Assembly (NCBI GenBank): GCA_026874595.1
Contig: CM049308.1
Span: 44,523,327-44,587,326 of the forward strand
Length of the DNA: 64,000 nucleotides
Direction: 5' to 3'
Source: Sipunculus nudus
Lineage: Eukaryota > Annelida > Sipuncula > Golfingiida > Sipunculidae
A model generated the notes under the pieces. The model saw only the letters and a program-made list of their open reading frames with translations. It ran no database searches and was not told the DNA's origin. The translations under genes were made by a program, and so were the position numbers. Every line of letters begins with the position of its first letter. Position 1 is the first letter of the stretch. This document shows, in pieces, positions 44,313 to 53,984 of this stretch.

Positions 44313-45062
44313 AATTTTTATATTGAGGCATTATGAAACACACTGCTGACAAGGCTCTAAAATGGATACTCCTTTTCAAAATCAGCTGGGTATAATTAAA
44401 AAACAAAGTGAGTTGACAATGTAAATTCTAATTTAAACAAAAATAATTTTGAGTTTACCAGCACATGCAATGGAATATATGTATAAAGGAATTTTTGTAT
44501 TTTTTTGTAAATCTTAAAGGTTAAATCATTTTTTTTAAATATGTTGTCCTATAGCACCACTTCATATAATCCATTAGAACATAAAATAATTTATCGAAGA
44601 CATGAACATTCATTAATGTTACTGTTCCTATGTAAGGACTCAGCATTTTATTTATTCTTTTGTTTACTGTATTCTGTAACTATATAAATATTAAATATAT
44701 GTGGCCTGGATGACATCCTAGGCATCTGATTTGGACTGAACAATATTGTCAATAATAATAATACAACAAAAAATATAATCCGTACATAGCGAAAATGCCC
44801 AGTTATGTAATAAGTAAATAAACATGCATGTGTCTGCTGGTAATAACTTGTACCCAGTATACGTATAACTTGGACACAACACGTTTTGGGATGCAAATGT
44901 CGTTTGTTTACATGCCGGGGGGGGGGGGGGGGGGGGGGCCGGTAGCGCTGTTAAAGACCGGCTGAGTAATGCTTTTCAAAGTCGTGTTGCTCCTTGATTC
45001 TAATGCAATGCGGATTTTTACATCCGGCAGACCATATAGGAATTGTCCTTTGTAGGTGACAT
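44313..45062. other. Region between satellite and promoter candidate
   Basis: AT-rich with a 20 bp G-run near 44919-44938. The possible acceptor TTGACAATATTGTTCAG on the minus strand near 44745 has only a short frame after it, and no exon is supported. Confidence 0.4.
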
Positions 45063-45112
45063 CCGTTAAAAAGCCTTTTCATCGCGAAAACATACCAAGC
45101 CACCTGCTTTTG

Positions 45113-45200
45113 TCTTACCGGGCCGCCATCTTGAAAATCCCACTGCACTAGACGCCGCCATGCGCCTAACATTCCACGGCGTAAAACTACATGTAGATGT
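45113..45200 (-). promoter_or_regulatory. CpG-rich promoter or first exon with a YY1-like site
   Basis: On the minus strand the sequence has CAAGATGGCGGC (45133-45122), the YY1-type downstream element of many animal promoters, followed directly by a donor CCCG|GTAAGA. A second GCATGGCGGCG lies 30 bp upstream. The stretch is clearly richer in CpG than the surrounding AT-rich DNA. It lies upstream of, and on the same strand as, the exons at 42.3-39.4 kb. It could be the promoter of that gene. Confidence 0.45.
45119..45161 (-). CDS. Candidate first coding exon of the gene in the 9.5 kb element
   Basis: The ATG at 45161 (context GGCGCATGGCGG, with G at +4) opens MAASSAVGFSRWRP and then, after one more base, meets the donor GTAAGAC. 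It would leave with one base of a codon. The next exon is not identified, so the link to 42373 is not shown. The peptide is short and could also be untranslated. Confidence 0.35.
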
Positions 45201-45573
45201 GCCAAGTTGTTTCACCTGTTTACAAGCAATTGCCATGATCATCATGATACAAAACTGACTTACCTGAAAGCTTGAATTTCTGAGAGTGACGGATTCTCTG
45301 CATAAAAATAGTAATTTGCTGTTGGTCTTTCTGACACATGTCACTGGTGAAGCCACCAAGAAGATACACGTCACGCGTGACGTGTTCAGTCAAACGCCGG
45401 CAGTGCACCCTCGCGTTAATAAAACGAATTAATGACACACTCGCGGGAAAGGGGTTTTTACGGGAAATACATAAAACAAAACCCATTTACAAGAGGCTAC
45501 GGGTGAGGGAAGAAAGAACAACCCGTTTATCTAGAAACAACCGTTTTATAAAACCCTTTCTCCTTACAGTGTA

Positions 45574-46195
45574 GTATGCCGATTTCATAGGTTTAACGGT
45601 TTCAAAACGTGCCAGTCTAACGGACGGACAGACGGACAGACGACGGACAATGGACCACGACTGTAGCTCAGATGACTTACAGTTAGCTGAGCTAAAAATG
45701 TGCCATGGTCAAATCTGGGCAAAATTTAAGTTACTGATTTTATATTTATGCTAATAACTTTAAATTTAAAAAATTCAGATCTATTTTTTGGCATACAATT
45801 GAATGTTGATTAAAATATAGTTATATATACCTGAAAGAAAGTTTCTAGCTTCAGCAATTATCAAGTTAAGGGAGTTAATATATTTCCTGAATTTTTTCAA
45901 AGTGCATTATGTTTGAGCCCATTACTTCAAGAATTTAAAAAATATTGAAATAATTTCTGGTATGTACATAGGAAATATATAGAGGAATTATAATTAATAT
46001 ATTAAAAACGGTCAATATCAGGTCAGTGGTTTTGATATTAGGCCTTGTGACCCAATTTTCAGTATGGTAGGAGATTTTGGGGACATCTAAAGGTATGCTG
46101 AATTTCAGATTTGTAGGTCCAATGGTTTCAAAACGTGCCAATTTAACAGACAGACGGACGGACGGACGGACGGACGGACAGCCGACGGACAAAGG
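45574..46195 (+). repeat. Hairpin-ended repeats, right remnant of the split copy and a neighbouring copy
   Basis: It starts GTATGCCGATTTCATAGG and includes GGACGGACAGACGG, GGACCACGACTGTAGCTCAG and the hairpin ending AGTTAGCTGAGCTAAAAA near 45695. A further incomplete copy follows from about 46050 (GGTAGGAGATTTTGGGGACA, GGACGGACGGACGGACGG). Confidence 0.65.
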
Positions 46196-46711
46196 ACCAG
46201 CTAAAAACGATAACTCTCCCACGCTTATAATTTAATAAATAATAGCTTAAATATGGATTGCCCAGTGAATATTACACCCCTGTAACTTTCTTAATACGCA
46301 AACAATGCTGGTTAAGTGGTTCGTTGTCAGTGTTCAATTCTGAAATTATATACAATAAAAAAAAAAAAAAAACATTCTTTATATCGTCTAATTAAATTTA
46401 TAATAATTATGAATATTATCTCATTATTAATATGTGATATTAAGAAAGGTCTAATTTAAAATTAATATTCTATAATGCAAGCCAACATGCATGAAACTGA
46501 TATACTCAATGCGAATGGCAATAATGAGCCCTTATGAGTCCCTTATCCTAATACATCCCTTTTAGTTTAGTTATGACAATTCAATTAGAAGTTTCCAAGT
46601 GTTAATTTAGAGTAATATATATACAATTTTATACATACATGCATCTTCTTTGTATTCCTGGGTATACATACATACATGCATATATATATAAATATATCAA
46701 TATATATATAT

Positions 46712-46747
<36 letters not shown>

Positions 46748-47520
46748 CTTATAAAAGGAATTCGGTTCACGTTTGTTCGCAATGTTCTCTAAAACCGCGT
46801 TGTGTACAACACTGTGCCATACATCATTTTAAAGGTTATTATCTCCGCAGTGACATAGGCGATATGAGAATGAATAATTTTTAATTTACACATGATTTTG
46901 CGTGATTTTTCCCGTTTTTACTGACTTGCACTGAAGGTTAGACCAAGCACAGACCAGGCAATGACCGGAATGCGTGCATCGTGGTCACTCAACCTCAGAC
47001 TATTGTTCATAGGAATAACGCTTGCTTTCAGTTAGGGATTTGAGCATGTCGGGCATGACATTTGAGCGAGGCTCTCACCCACGTGCGTGGTCAGTAATAG
47101 AGAAAAACACATGGTTCTCGCTTCAGAGTTCAACCCAGGAGGTTTAATGACAAAACCTTATTCAAGGTCCCAATTTCAGGGACAGGGTTGGGTAGGGGTG
47201 GAGAGGGTTGGAGTGGAAGCGGGGGTTTAAGGACTCAAAATGTGTCTGATACGATGAAAAAAAATTGCGGTGGCTGAAAAGGGGATATGGACCCTCTGCA
47301 TGGAGTCCCGTTGGGTCCGCTTCTGCTACTTACGAGGTATGCATATTTCTGTTTCTTTCTTCAGGAACAGTTTCCGGAGCCGCTATAGAACGCGGGCTTC
47401 CTTGTATTGAGGAACATATAAAAAAAGAATTGTCACCTCTCATTCCCTATTTTAACTCCTACTTTTCCCTGTAGGTGTCCCTACACTCAACTCTTCTAAC
47501 ATAAACAACTCCTATAAGCA
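46196..47520. other. Intergenic stretch
   Basis: It holds an AT array (46679-46743). The 69-codon plus frame at 47265-47474 has no recognisable domain. Confidence 0.5.
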
Positions 47521-47524
47521 TCAG

Positions 47525-47600
47525 AAGTCGCCTGAATCGGGAATCGAACCTACGAACTCTGGACTAGGAGCCCTACACGCTACTAAGTGGGCCGTGAAGA
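47525..47600 (-). repeat. tRNA-like sequence, probable SINE head
   Basis: On the minus strand: TAGTAGCGTGTAGGGCTCC, then AGAGTTCGTAGGTTCGATTC. There is an A-box-like and a perfect B-box-like (GGTTCGATTCC) element at tRNA spacing. The acceptor stem is not convincing, so it is not called a tRNA gene. Confidence 0.45.
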
Positions 47601-47699
47601 CGAGATACCAGCAGGAGCAAGTTTTGTTCATTTATATCTGCGATTGAAGAGGCATCTATCGCGAAAATGGGAAACCATTTACTATTTTAACAGGAAAAT

Positions 47700-47775
47700 T
47701 AAGCTTTAGGTGGGGCTTCGCCCCCACACCCCCGTTCAGACGGGGAACCCAGGTTCCCCGGACCCCTCCTCCTCT
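47700..47775. repeat. GC-rich repeat fragment
   Basis: GTGGGGCTTCGCCCCCAC is a near-perfect hairpin, followed by GGGGAACCCAGGTTCCCC, another hairpin. It resembles common invertebrate repeat ends. Confidence 0.4.
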
Positions 47776-48277
47776 AATATAATAAACTCCAGCTATGAGC
47801 AAAATTAAATACAGGAATTCTGAGGAAAATGATATGTATCGGCCTTTTCCAGGAAACAATTTATTATGCGACACCCGTTTTACCGGCGGTAGGCTGAAGC
47901 CCGGTTAATTTCTGTAGTTCTGCCCAGTTTCCTTGCAACGTACATGTAATAAATCTTTCATGTGTTCCTCACATCAACCTTATCTTTATATGTCGAACGA
48001 TGGAATTCAGTCAAATATAATCGGAAACCTGAATGCCCCCGCGTCCCATTATTTCGGTTCGCAATGTAAACATCATTACTGACCAGGTCTTCAAGGTAAA
48101 CATACCGGGGGATAAATTTCTTGCCACGAGCACAGCGCAACAAAATAAATGTAAAAATTATTTATATATATCTTATTGAGACAGTTTTCCCAATGAAAAC
48201 CTATATTTTCGTTAACTTTTAGAAAAAAATGAGCCAACATTCCACATCATAGTTAATATATCTCCCCAACCCCGGTA

Positions 48278-48301
48278 ATAAGCCCGGTATACCGGGCTTA
48301 T
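48278..48301. repeat. Perfect 24 bp palindrome
   Basis: ATAAGCCCGGTA is followed immediately by its exact reverse complement, next to a long AT array. Related AAGCCCGGTTAA lies at 47896. Confidence 0.85.
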
Positions 48302-48304
48302 CAG

Positions 48305-48307
<3 letters not shown>

Positions 48308-48358
<51 letters not shown>
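48308..48358. repeat. AT microsatellite
   Basis: About 25 AT units. Confidence 0.9.
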
Positions 48359-48364
<6 letters not shown>

Positions 48365-48568
48365 CTGAGAGAGAGGGAGAGATGTTATGATTAAGTACGT
48401 AACAGCTGGAGCCTCTGACTATGAGTGTGACCATTCTTTAAAAAGCAGGGTACACACTACAGCTGCATCCCTTAATTATAGTTCAGTTATACCAATTTTA
48501 ATTAGAAGTTTCAATGTGTTTATTAGGAGTTATATATTATTTATACATACATCTTCTAGGTATTCCTA

Positions 48569-48571
<3 letters not shown>

Positions 48572-48631
<60 letters not shown>

Positions 48632-48651
48632 GCATACATACATGTATATAT

Positions 48652-48689
<38 letters not shown>
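48572..48689. repeat. AT then GA microsatellite
   Basis: An AT array (48572-48628), CATGCATACATACATG, then GA (48655-48689). The arrangement AT then GA is also seen at 31350-31400. Confidence 0.9.
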
Positions 48690-48694
<5 letters not shown>

Positions 48695-49229
48695 TGTGTT
48701 AGACGAGAGAGTACATGACAGCTGTAGGGTGACTGACTACGAGTGTGACTGTGTGTACCCTGCAGGAGTAAGTCTCACCAAGGAGTTTATAAACTCCTTG
48801 ATCTCACACATTATGTAAAAGGTAACAAGGCTGAGGGGTGATAAGGGGTTTCATCTTTATGTTAGTAATTTCTCTGCCTCCAACAACCCAACAACAATAT
48901 GCTTAACACCTATGATTGAGTGCACGGCACCAATTTAGGATGTGGATTTCATCTTTTTCATTAGGCCAGGTTCCTAATACACTCAGACTGTACACATCCA
49001 TTTTTGCTTTTGGGTATCACTTCTCAGCTTTTGAATGGTTGAGCAACTGGGTGATCTGCTAATGTTTGTCAATCTTGTGTCGATGCAATGTGCATGAAAT
49101 TAGAGTTTTTGACCCCCCCCCCCAAACAATCAGTGTTAACAATAGATATGTATGTATGTATGTATTTATACATGCGTGTGTGTATGTATCATTTGTGAAT
49201 AAATATATATAATTTTACTGTTAAATGTG
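48690..49229. other. Intergenic stretch
   Basis: No gene recognised. There is a TATG run near 49147. Confidence 0.5.
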
Positions 49230-49392
49230 CATATACTGAAGTACTCAATAGTACTCATAAAAGTACTCGTTTTTATTAGAACTTACATAGTACTCGAGTA
49301 CTAGTAAGAGTACTTAGGTCAATTTGAAGAAAGTACTCGAGGACTCTAAATGTTACTCATGGTTACAAGTACTTGAGTACAAGTTCTTTTGG
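49230..49392. repeat. GTACTC-rich repeat
   Basis: At least ten AGTACT/GTACTC motifs, including AGTACTCGAGTACT. This is a common animal MITE-type interior; the ends are unclear. Confidence 0.55.
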
Positions 49393-49559
49393 ACCACACT
49401 CTGTCTGTAGTTACTTACTTTATGCGGCGGACGCTATAATTTTGCAATCACGGGAAAGCGTGTCTGTCTTTCATACTTAAACGCGTGCGTGCATGCTAAC
49501 CTACACATCCACGTGCATGGAGGTTTCTCCCGTTTACAAAGTTGTCAAAACGTGTGAGG

Positions 49560-50620
49560 CCGGTGTATAAATAAAAATAAAGTGGACACGGGAAGAAAGG
49601 TCATGAAAAGCCAAATAAAAATATGTACACTTTATTTAACTAAAGTGTATAGTTTTGGAGATATGGCTAAACGATAATGCAACGTAGTATTTACAGTGCA
49701 GCGCCCCTAGTGGCCATTTTCCAAAAAGTGAAAATGACAAAGTTACAAAAGCTAAGGTAAAAAAAAGCAACAATTTTACCTAAACAGGTCAACATGGTAA
49801 CCGCAGTACCCATTAATAAGCCCATATATTGTAGTTTCAGACTCTTTAATAAATTAAAAAGTTTTGACATTGTTTCATGTTTAGAAACTATAATACAAAA
49901 ATCATATTTTGAAGTGTTTGAACTGCAGCACCTCCTGGCGGCTATAACCCAAAAATGAAAAATTCATATTTCTATTTTATACATAATGCATCAGATGTGA
50001 AGCGATTACTTGTAAATTAGGGTCTCTGGGGCATCATTAATGAAATCTCGCAAAAATTTCGTAGAGTGGCCCCGGTGGCCATTTTCGGAAACCTGAAGGA
50101 AATCGAGCAATACTAATTAAACTCTACATAATGCAAAAAACTAGACCTCTCTATCTTTAAAAATGAGAAAGTTTAAAAAATTTCTAAAAATTTGAAATTC
50201 CATTATTTTCAAAGATATACGTAAACATGGTAACGCCAGACTGAACCAGTTAGGCTTCAAGTTAAAAGGCCGTTTAATGACAAATAAAATGAGCTATAGT
50301 TATGCGGCTACTAGCAATCTTGACAAAGATATGAAGAAAAGTGTCATTTTAGGGGTCTTGTTGACCCTGATCTGGACCTTTAACCGATTATGGCGAAAAA
50401 CAATAAGCTTCTATTGTGGTCAATTATATATAAACTGTATAAATTGCAAAGGTATTAGTTCAAAACTAGCAATTACCCGTAAATATATAAAAGTTGGTGG
50501 AATCTTTTCGGACAAACCTGTAGCATACATATGTCGAAAATCACGGCAATCCGTACGGTGGTATCAGAGGAGATACGAAAAATCACACAAATCGCGTGAC
50601 GCTATTAATATATAAATCCA
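49560..50620 (+). repeat. Dispersed repeat with GCAGCGCCCC...AGTGGCCATTTT motif
   Basis: AGTTTTGGAGATATGGC, CAGCGCCCCTAGTGGCCATT and CAAAGTTACAAAAGCTAAGG recur around 49655-49760, 50040-50090 and at 53930-53980 and 56060-56195. It ends in a 120 bp segment starting AAAGTTGGTGGAATC that recurs at 52071. The 112-codon frame at 50277-50615 is inside the repeat and is not a supported gene. Confidence 0.6.
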
Positions 50621-51239
50621 TTATATATATACGGTGTTGTGGTTAAAAATCTTTCGGAACAGCGTTCGGAACATGTTTCGAAACAACGTAGAGTCGCTCA
50701 CGGTCGCCCCAAGCCAGTACAAAACGTGGTCGGGGTCTTTGACAAAAACTCACCTATACATATGTACCATGTGACATGAGAAACTGATCAGCAATATCAC
50801 ATGTACATACAAACGAAACCGTCCATGGAATAGACCATAAATGAAAAAGCAAAAAAAAAAAAAAACAAGTTTTATTTGTGAAAATAGTAAAAATGATGGC
50901 CATGAGTTTTACGCAAAAAGCATACATACTGAATGAAAGAATAAGAAGCTTTTAAAAACAAAGAGAAAAACATTTTTGAAATTGAGATGGCACATGCATT
51001 TAAAAGAACAAATACCAGTACAAATGCATTAAATTTACATTTATACAGGAATTTTAAATTTATAACTAACGGCATTAATGAGAAAAAAATCTCGATTTGC
51101 AAATAATTTTAAGTCAATATTATATGTGTTTACAACTTTGGTGTTGCCACTCCACACGTGTACACATCACACTGTACCAACCACGACTTGAATTTTGTTA
51201 ACATTTGCTTTATATCTGGTACATAGTAGGCCTACATGT
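50621..51239. other. Intergenic stretch
   Basis: No gene recognised. Confidence 0.4.
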
Positions 51240-52066
51240 GTTGGTGAATATTTTTTAAGAACCTCGATCGCATGCAAGGCCCTGGACTTCGTCCGACGGT
51301 GTGCGACTGTATAACCATCACGGAATCCTGCGACACGAAAGATGTGCACTCAAGCATTTCAGGTCATGTGAGGGGGTCGCAGGAAGGAGCCCTCCTCGTG
51401 CGACCCCCCGGTCATAGGAAGGCCAACCAACCAACCAAAAGAAGTATACGCTCATCGAGCAGCTACAGGTTGCTGCGGTCAAGACCTCAGCCCTGTGCGC
51501 TCCTTAAGCACGTTCTCTGAGACATCAGTCCCTTTGCCACGCCAAGCCAAGCAAGGAGCCATAGGGGGCGCCCTCTTCTCTCCAGGTTTGAAGTCCTTGT
51601 TAGAAAGCTACAGCACCCACAGCCACAAAGCCCGAAGCAACCCGCATTCCCTCTACCGATCCCAGCAGCGGAGACCCAGCCATGCCATTCGAGAGCCGAA
51701 CTCGATCCTTGTGAACGACTTAACTTCGAGGACGCAAAGCCCTTTTACTTGCGATTTCGGTCATTTGGACCGTTTTAACCAGTTTCCCAGTTATGCAAGT
51801 TAACAAGTTTTTTCGTCATCGGCAAGTCCTGCAATCAATTCTTTCAAAGATCCCCCTGTTAAGGGAACGCTGATTGGGATTATTTCGGGCCGGTGACCGC
51901 TTAATGTACTGAAACCCCAGGAAGGGCCTCGGAGTAAAACTCTGTCCCGCCGTCACACACCCTATGGCCTTTGTGTTACCGGGCTCGAAGACACAAAGAA
52001 AAGAGGCGCCAGTGGGGAAGCAAATATCAAAATGATTAATTATGCACGTAATACGCAAAAATTGCA
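51240..52066. other. GC-rich island of unknown nature
   Basis: It is far richer in GC than either flank. Open frames exist on both strands: plus 51272-51520 and 51495-51803, minus 51167-51349 and 51816-52067. The hairpin GGGGTCGCAGGAAGGAG...CGTGCGACCCCCC lies near 51373-51407. None of the translated sequences is recognised. It may be a captured gene fragment, a processed pseudogene or foreign DNA. Confidence 0.4.
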
Positions 52067-53980
52067 AATAAAAGTTGGTGGAATCTTTTCGGACAAACCC
52101 GGAGCATATATAAGTCGAAAATCACGGCTATCAGTCCGGCACGTGATATCAGAGGAGATACGGAAAAAAACAAAAAGCGCCTTAGCAATTAATATTTAGA
52201 TTGTGGCCTGTAGAGCGTGCACAGATAAACAGAGAAACAGACAAGATGACTATAGGTCGAGGACTTGCCGGAAATTGAAATATAAAGACAGACAGAAAGA
52301 CAGGTGAACATGTCTTGATATAAAACTCTAGATATAAAAGTCGCCGAGTTATAAACATTTCTGTGGAATCACGTTTTCGTCGAGTTTGACGAGATATAGT
52401 GCGATATTTGGCGAGATTTCAGTTCGCTAATGTCACGCTGGCCAAATGTTATCAACTGCCGAAAACTAGACCCGTCTAGCTTTAAAAGTTGATGAGCTTT
52501 TAGCATTTATGTGAAATCTCGATTTTTCCCGTTTGAAAAATCACTTTCGAGATACTTGTGTAGGATATAAGATGTACCAGTTTCAAAAGGATTGCTACAA
52601 AACTGTGGCCTGTAGAATAATGTATAAAAGACGCAAGAACCAGAAAGCAGGCGAATTTGAGGACAACAGACAAACAGACAGACATACTGACAAAGTGACA
52701 CAAGATAGATACCAGTAGACTAAACCATATTATGGAGAAGATCCAATGGAAAAAATTGATACTGAGTTTTTATCAAGATAGGACTAATATGATATGTTGT
52801 AATGGTTTTATTGCAGCGCCCAAATGAAAAAAAAAATTTTTGAGATACTGGTGTGGGACATAAGATATATCAGTTTCAAGATAATTCCTGTGGTCTCTAG
52901 GGTATTACTAAGTGATGTCTCGAAATATCTCATTTGACGAGAAATTCTACGAGATATTGCAAGACTTTTGATAAAAACAAATAACACTATTTGAGTGCTA
53001 CCTGATGCAAAAATCTTGACCTCTGTAGCTTTAAAACTGACAAAGTTAGAAAAATAAGAACCCTTATTTTCGAATATCACGATTTTCCCCCAAAATGAGT
53101 TACCATGGTAACAGGAGATTCCAGTCATATACACATCAGAAATAGGCCTTGGAATGACAATTAAAATGAGCTATTGGTTCAGTAGCTACGACCATTTGTG
53201 ACGAAGATATGAACAAAAATCAATTTTAAGATGTTTTGATGACCTTGACCTTTATTGACTAAATACAATATGCTTCCAGGACTTCTGAATATCTACCAAC
53301 TGTTTAAGTTTGAAAGCGGTTTTGTGCAAAATTTCGACCTACAAAGCGCACACAGACAAACAAACAGACAGACAACCATACGGAACTGACCAACGTGCCT
53401 GCCGAAATCTTTGGTTCCGGAAAGCAACAAACATATGGAACCGACCAATATGCTTGCCGAAGTCTTTGAATCCGGCAAGCAACAAACAGACTAGACGACC
53501 ATAGGTCGAGCGCTTGTCGGAATTCGAAAGTGAAAGGCACACGGACATACAGAAAAAGTTGGTCAGGGTAAGATTATTCTTTAAAGGGAACAATGGACAG
53601 GCGAGTAAAATGAGCTAACGTGTATGTAGATCAACCATTTATTTCATAACCATGGAGAAAATAAGAAATGACCTTGACATTTGACCTTTGACCAAATCTT
53701 GACTAAAACAAATGCATCTGATGTTAACATATTTTCAGAGCGATTGTCGGAAACTCGGGACTGTGTCAGAGAGAAAAATATTTGGATATTTCCAACTTCA
53801 ACAATTTTTAGGCTAAATTAGGTCAACATGATTTAGGCAGAATATGGCCAAGTCTCCTCAGAAATAAGGCCATCAGTTCTAGTTTCAGATGCAGTTATAA
53901 AGATTATATTACCATTTATAGCTTTGGAGATATGGCACAATAATGATATATCGGGTATTGTGTACAGCGCCCCCTAGTGG
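52067..53980 (+). repeat. Dispersed repeat, second large block
   Basis: It begins with the direct repeat AAAGTTGGTGGAATC... of 50488, then GACAGACAGAAAGACAGG, GGCCTGTAGAATAATG and repeated GAGATACTNGTGT..ATAAGATAT motifs. It carries no supported gene, only short frames. Confidence 0.55.
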
Positions 53981-53984
53981 TCAC

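Larger units (their letters stand above)
36096..45571 (-). mobile_element. 9.5 kb TA-flanked TIR element carrying a spliced gene
   Basis: The left end CACTGTAAAAAGAAAAGGTT is mirrored on the right by AACCCTTTCTCCTTACAGTG-type sequence (minus view CACTGTAAGGAGAAAGGG). TA duplications lie at 36094-36095 and 45572-45573. The flanks rejoin into the hairpin-ended repeat (GGGGACATCTAA / GTATGCCG), which proves an insertion. The left 200 bp is rich in AAACCCTTT/AAAGGTTTT motifs. Minus-strand exons at 42373-42301, 41987-41799 and 39707-39376 and a first-exon candidate at 45161-45119 share one direction. A tandem satellite and several other repeats have since been added. No classical transposase is recognised. 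Confidence 0.72.

Noticed and set aside
43453-44336. Reading frames over the 43.5 kb satellite
   Set aside because: They translate G-runs and TG repeats; the same peptide recurs per unit on both strands and has no gene signals.
47525-47600. Functional tRNA gene on the minus strand
   Set aside because: B box and A-like box are present, but the acceptor stem and the full cloverleaf could not be formed; SINE head is more likely.
50277-50615. 112-codon plus-strand frame as a gene
   Set aside because: It lies in a dispersed repeat found again around 52.1 kb and has no start context, domain or splice support.
51816-52067. rRNA or small RNA origin of the GC-rich island
   Set aside because: No conserved rRNA core sequence could be recognised; left as unknown.
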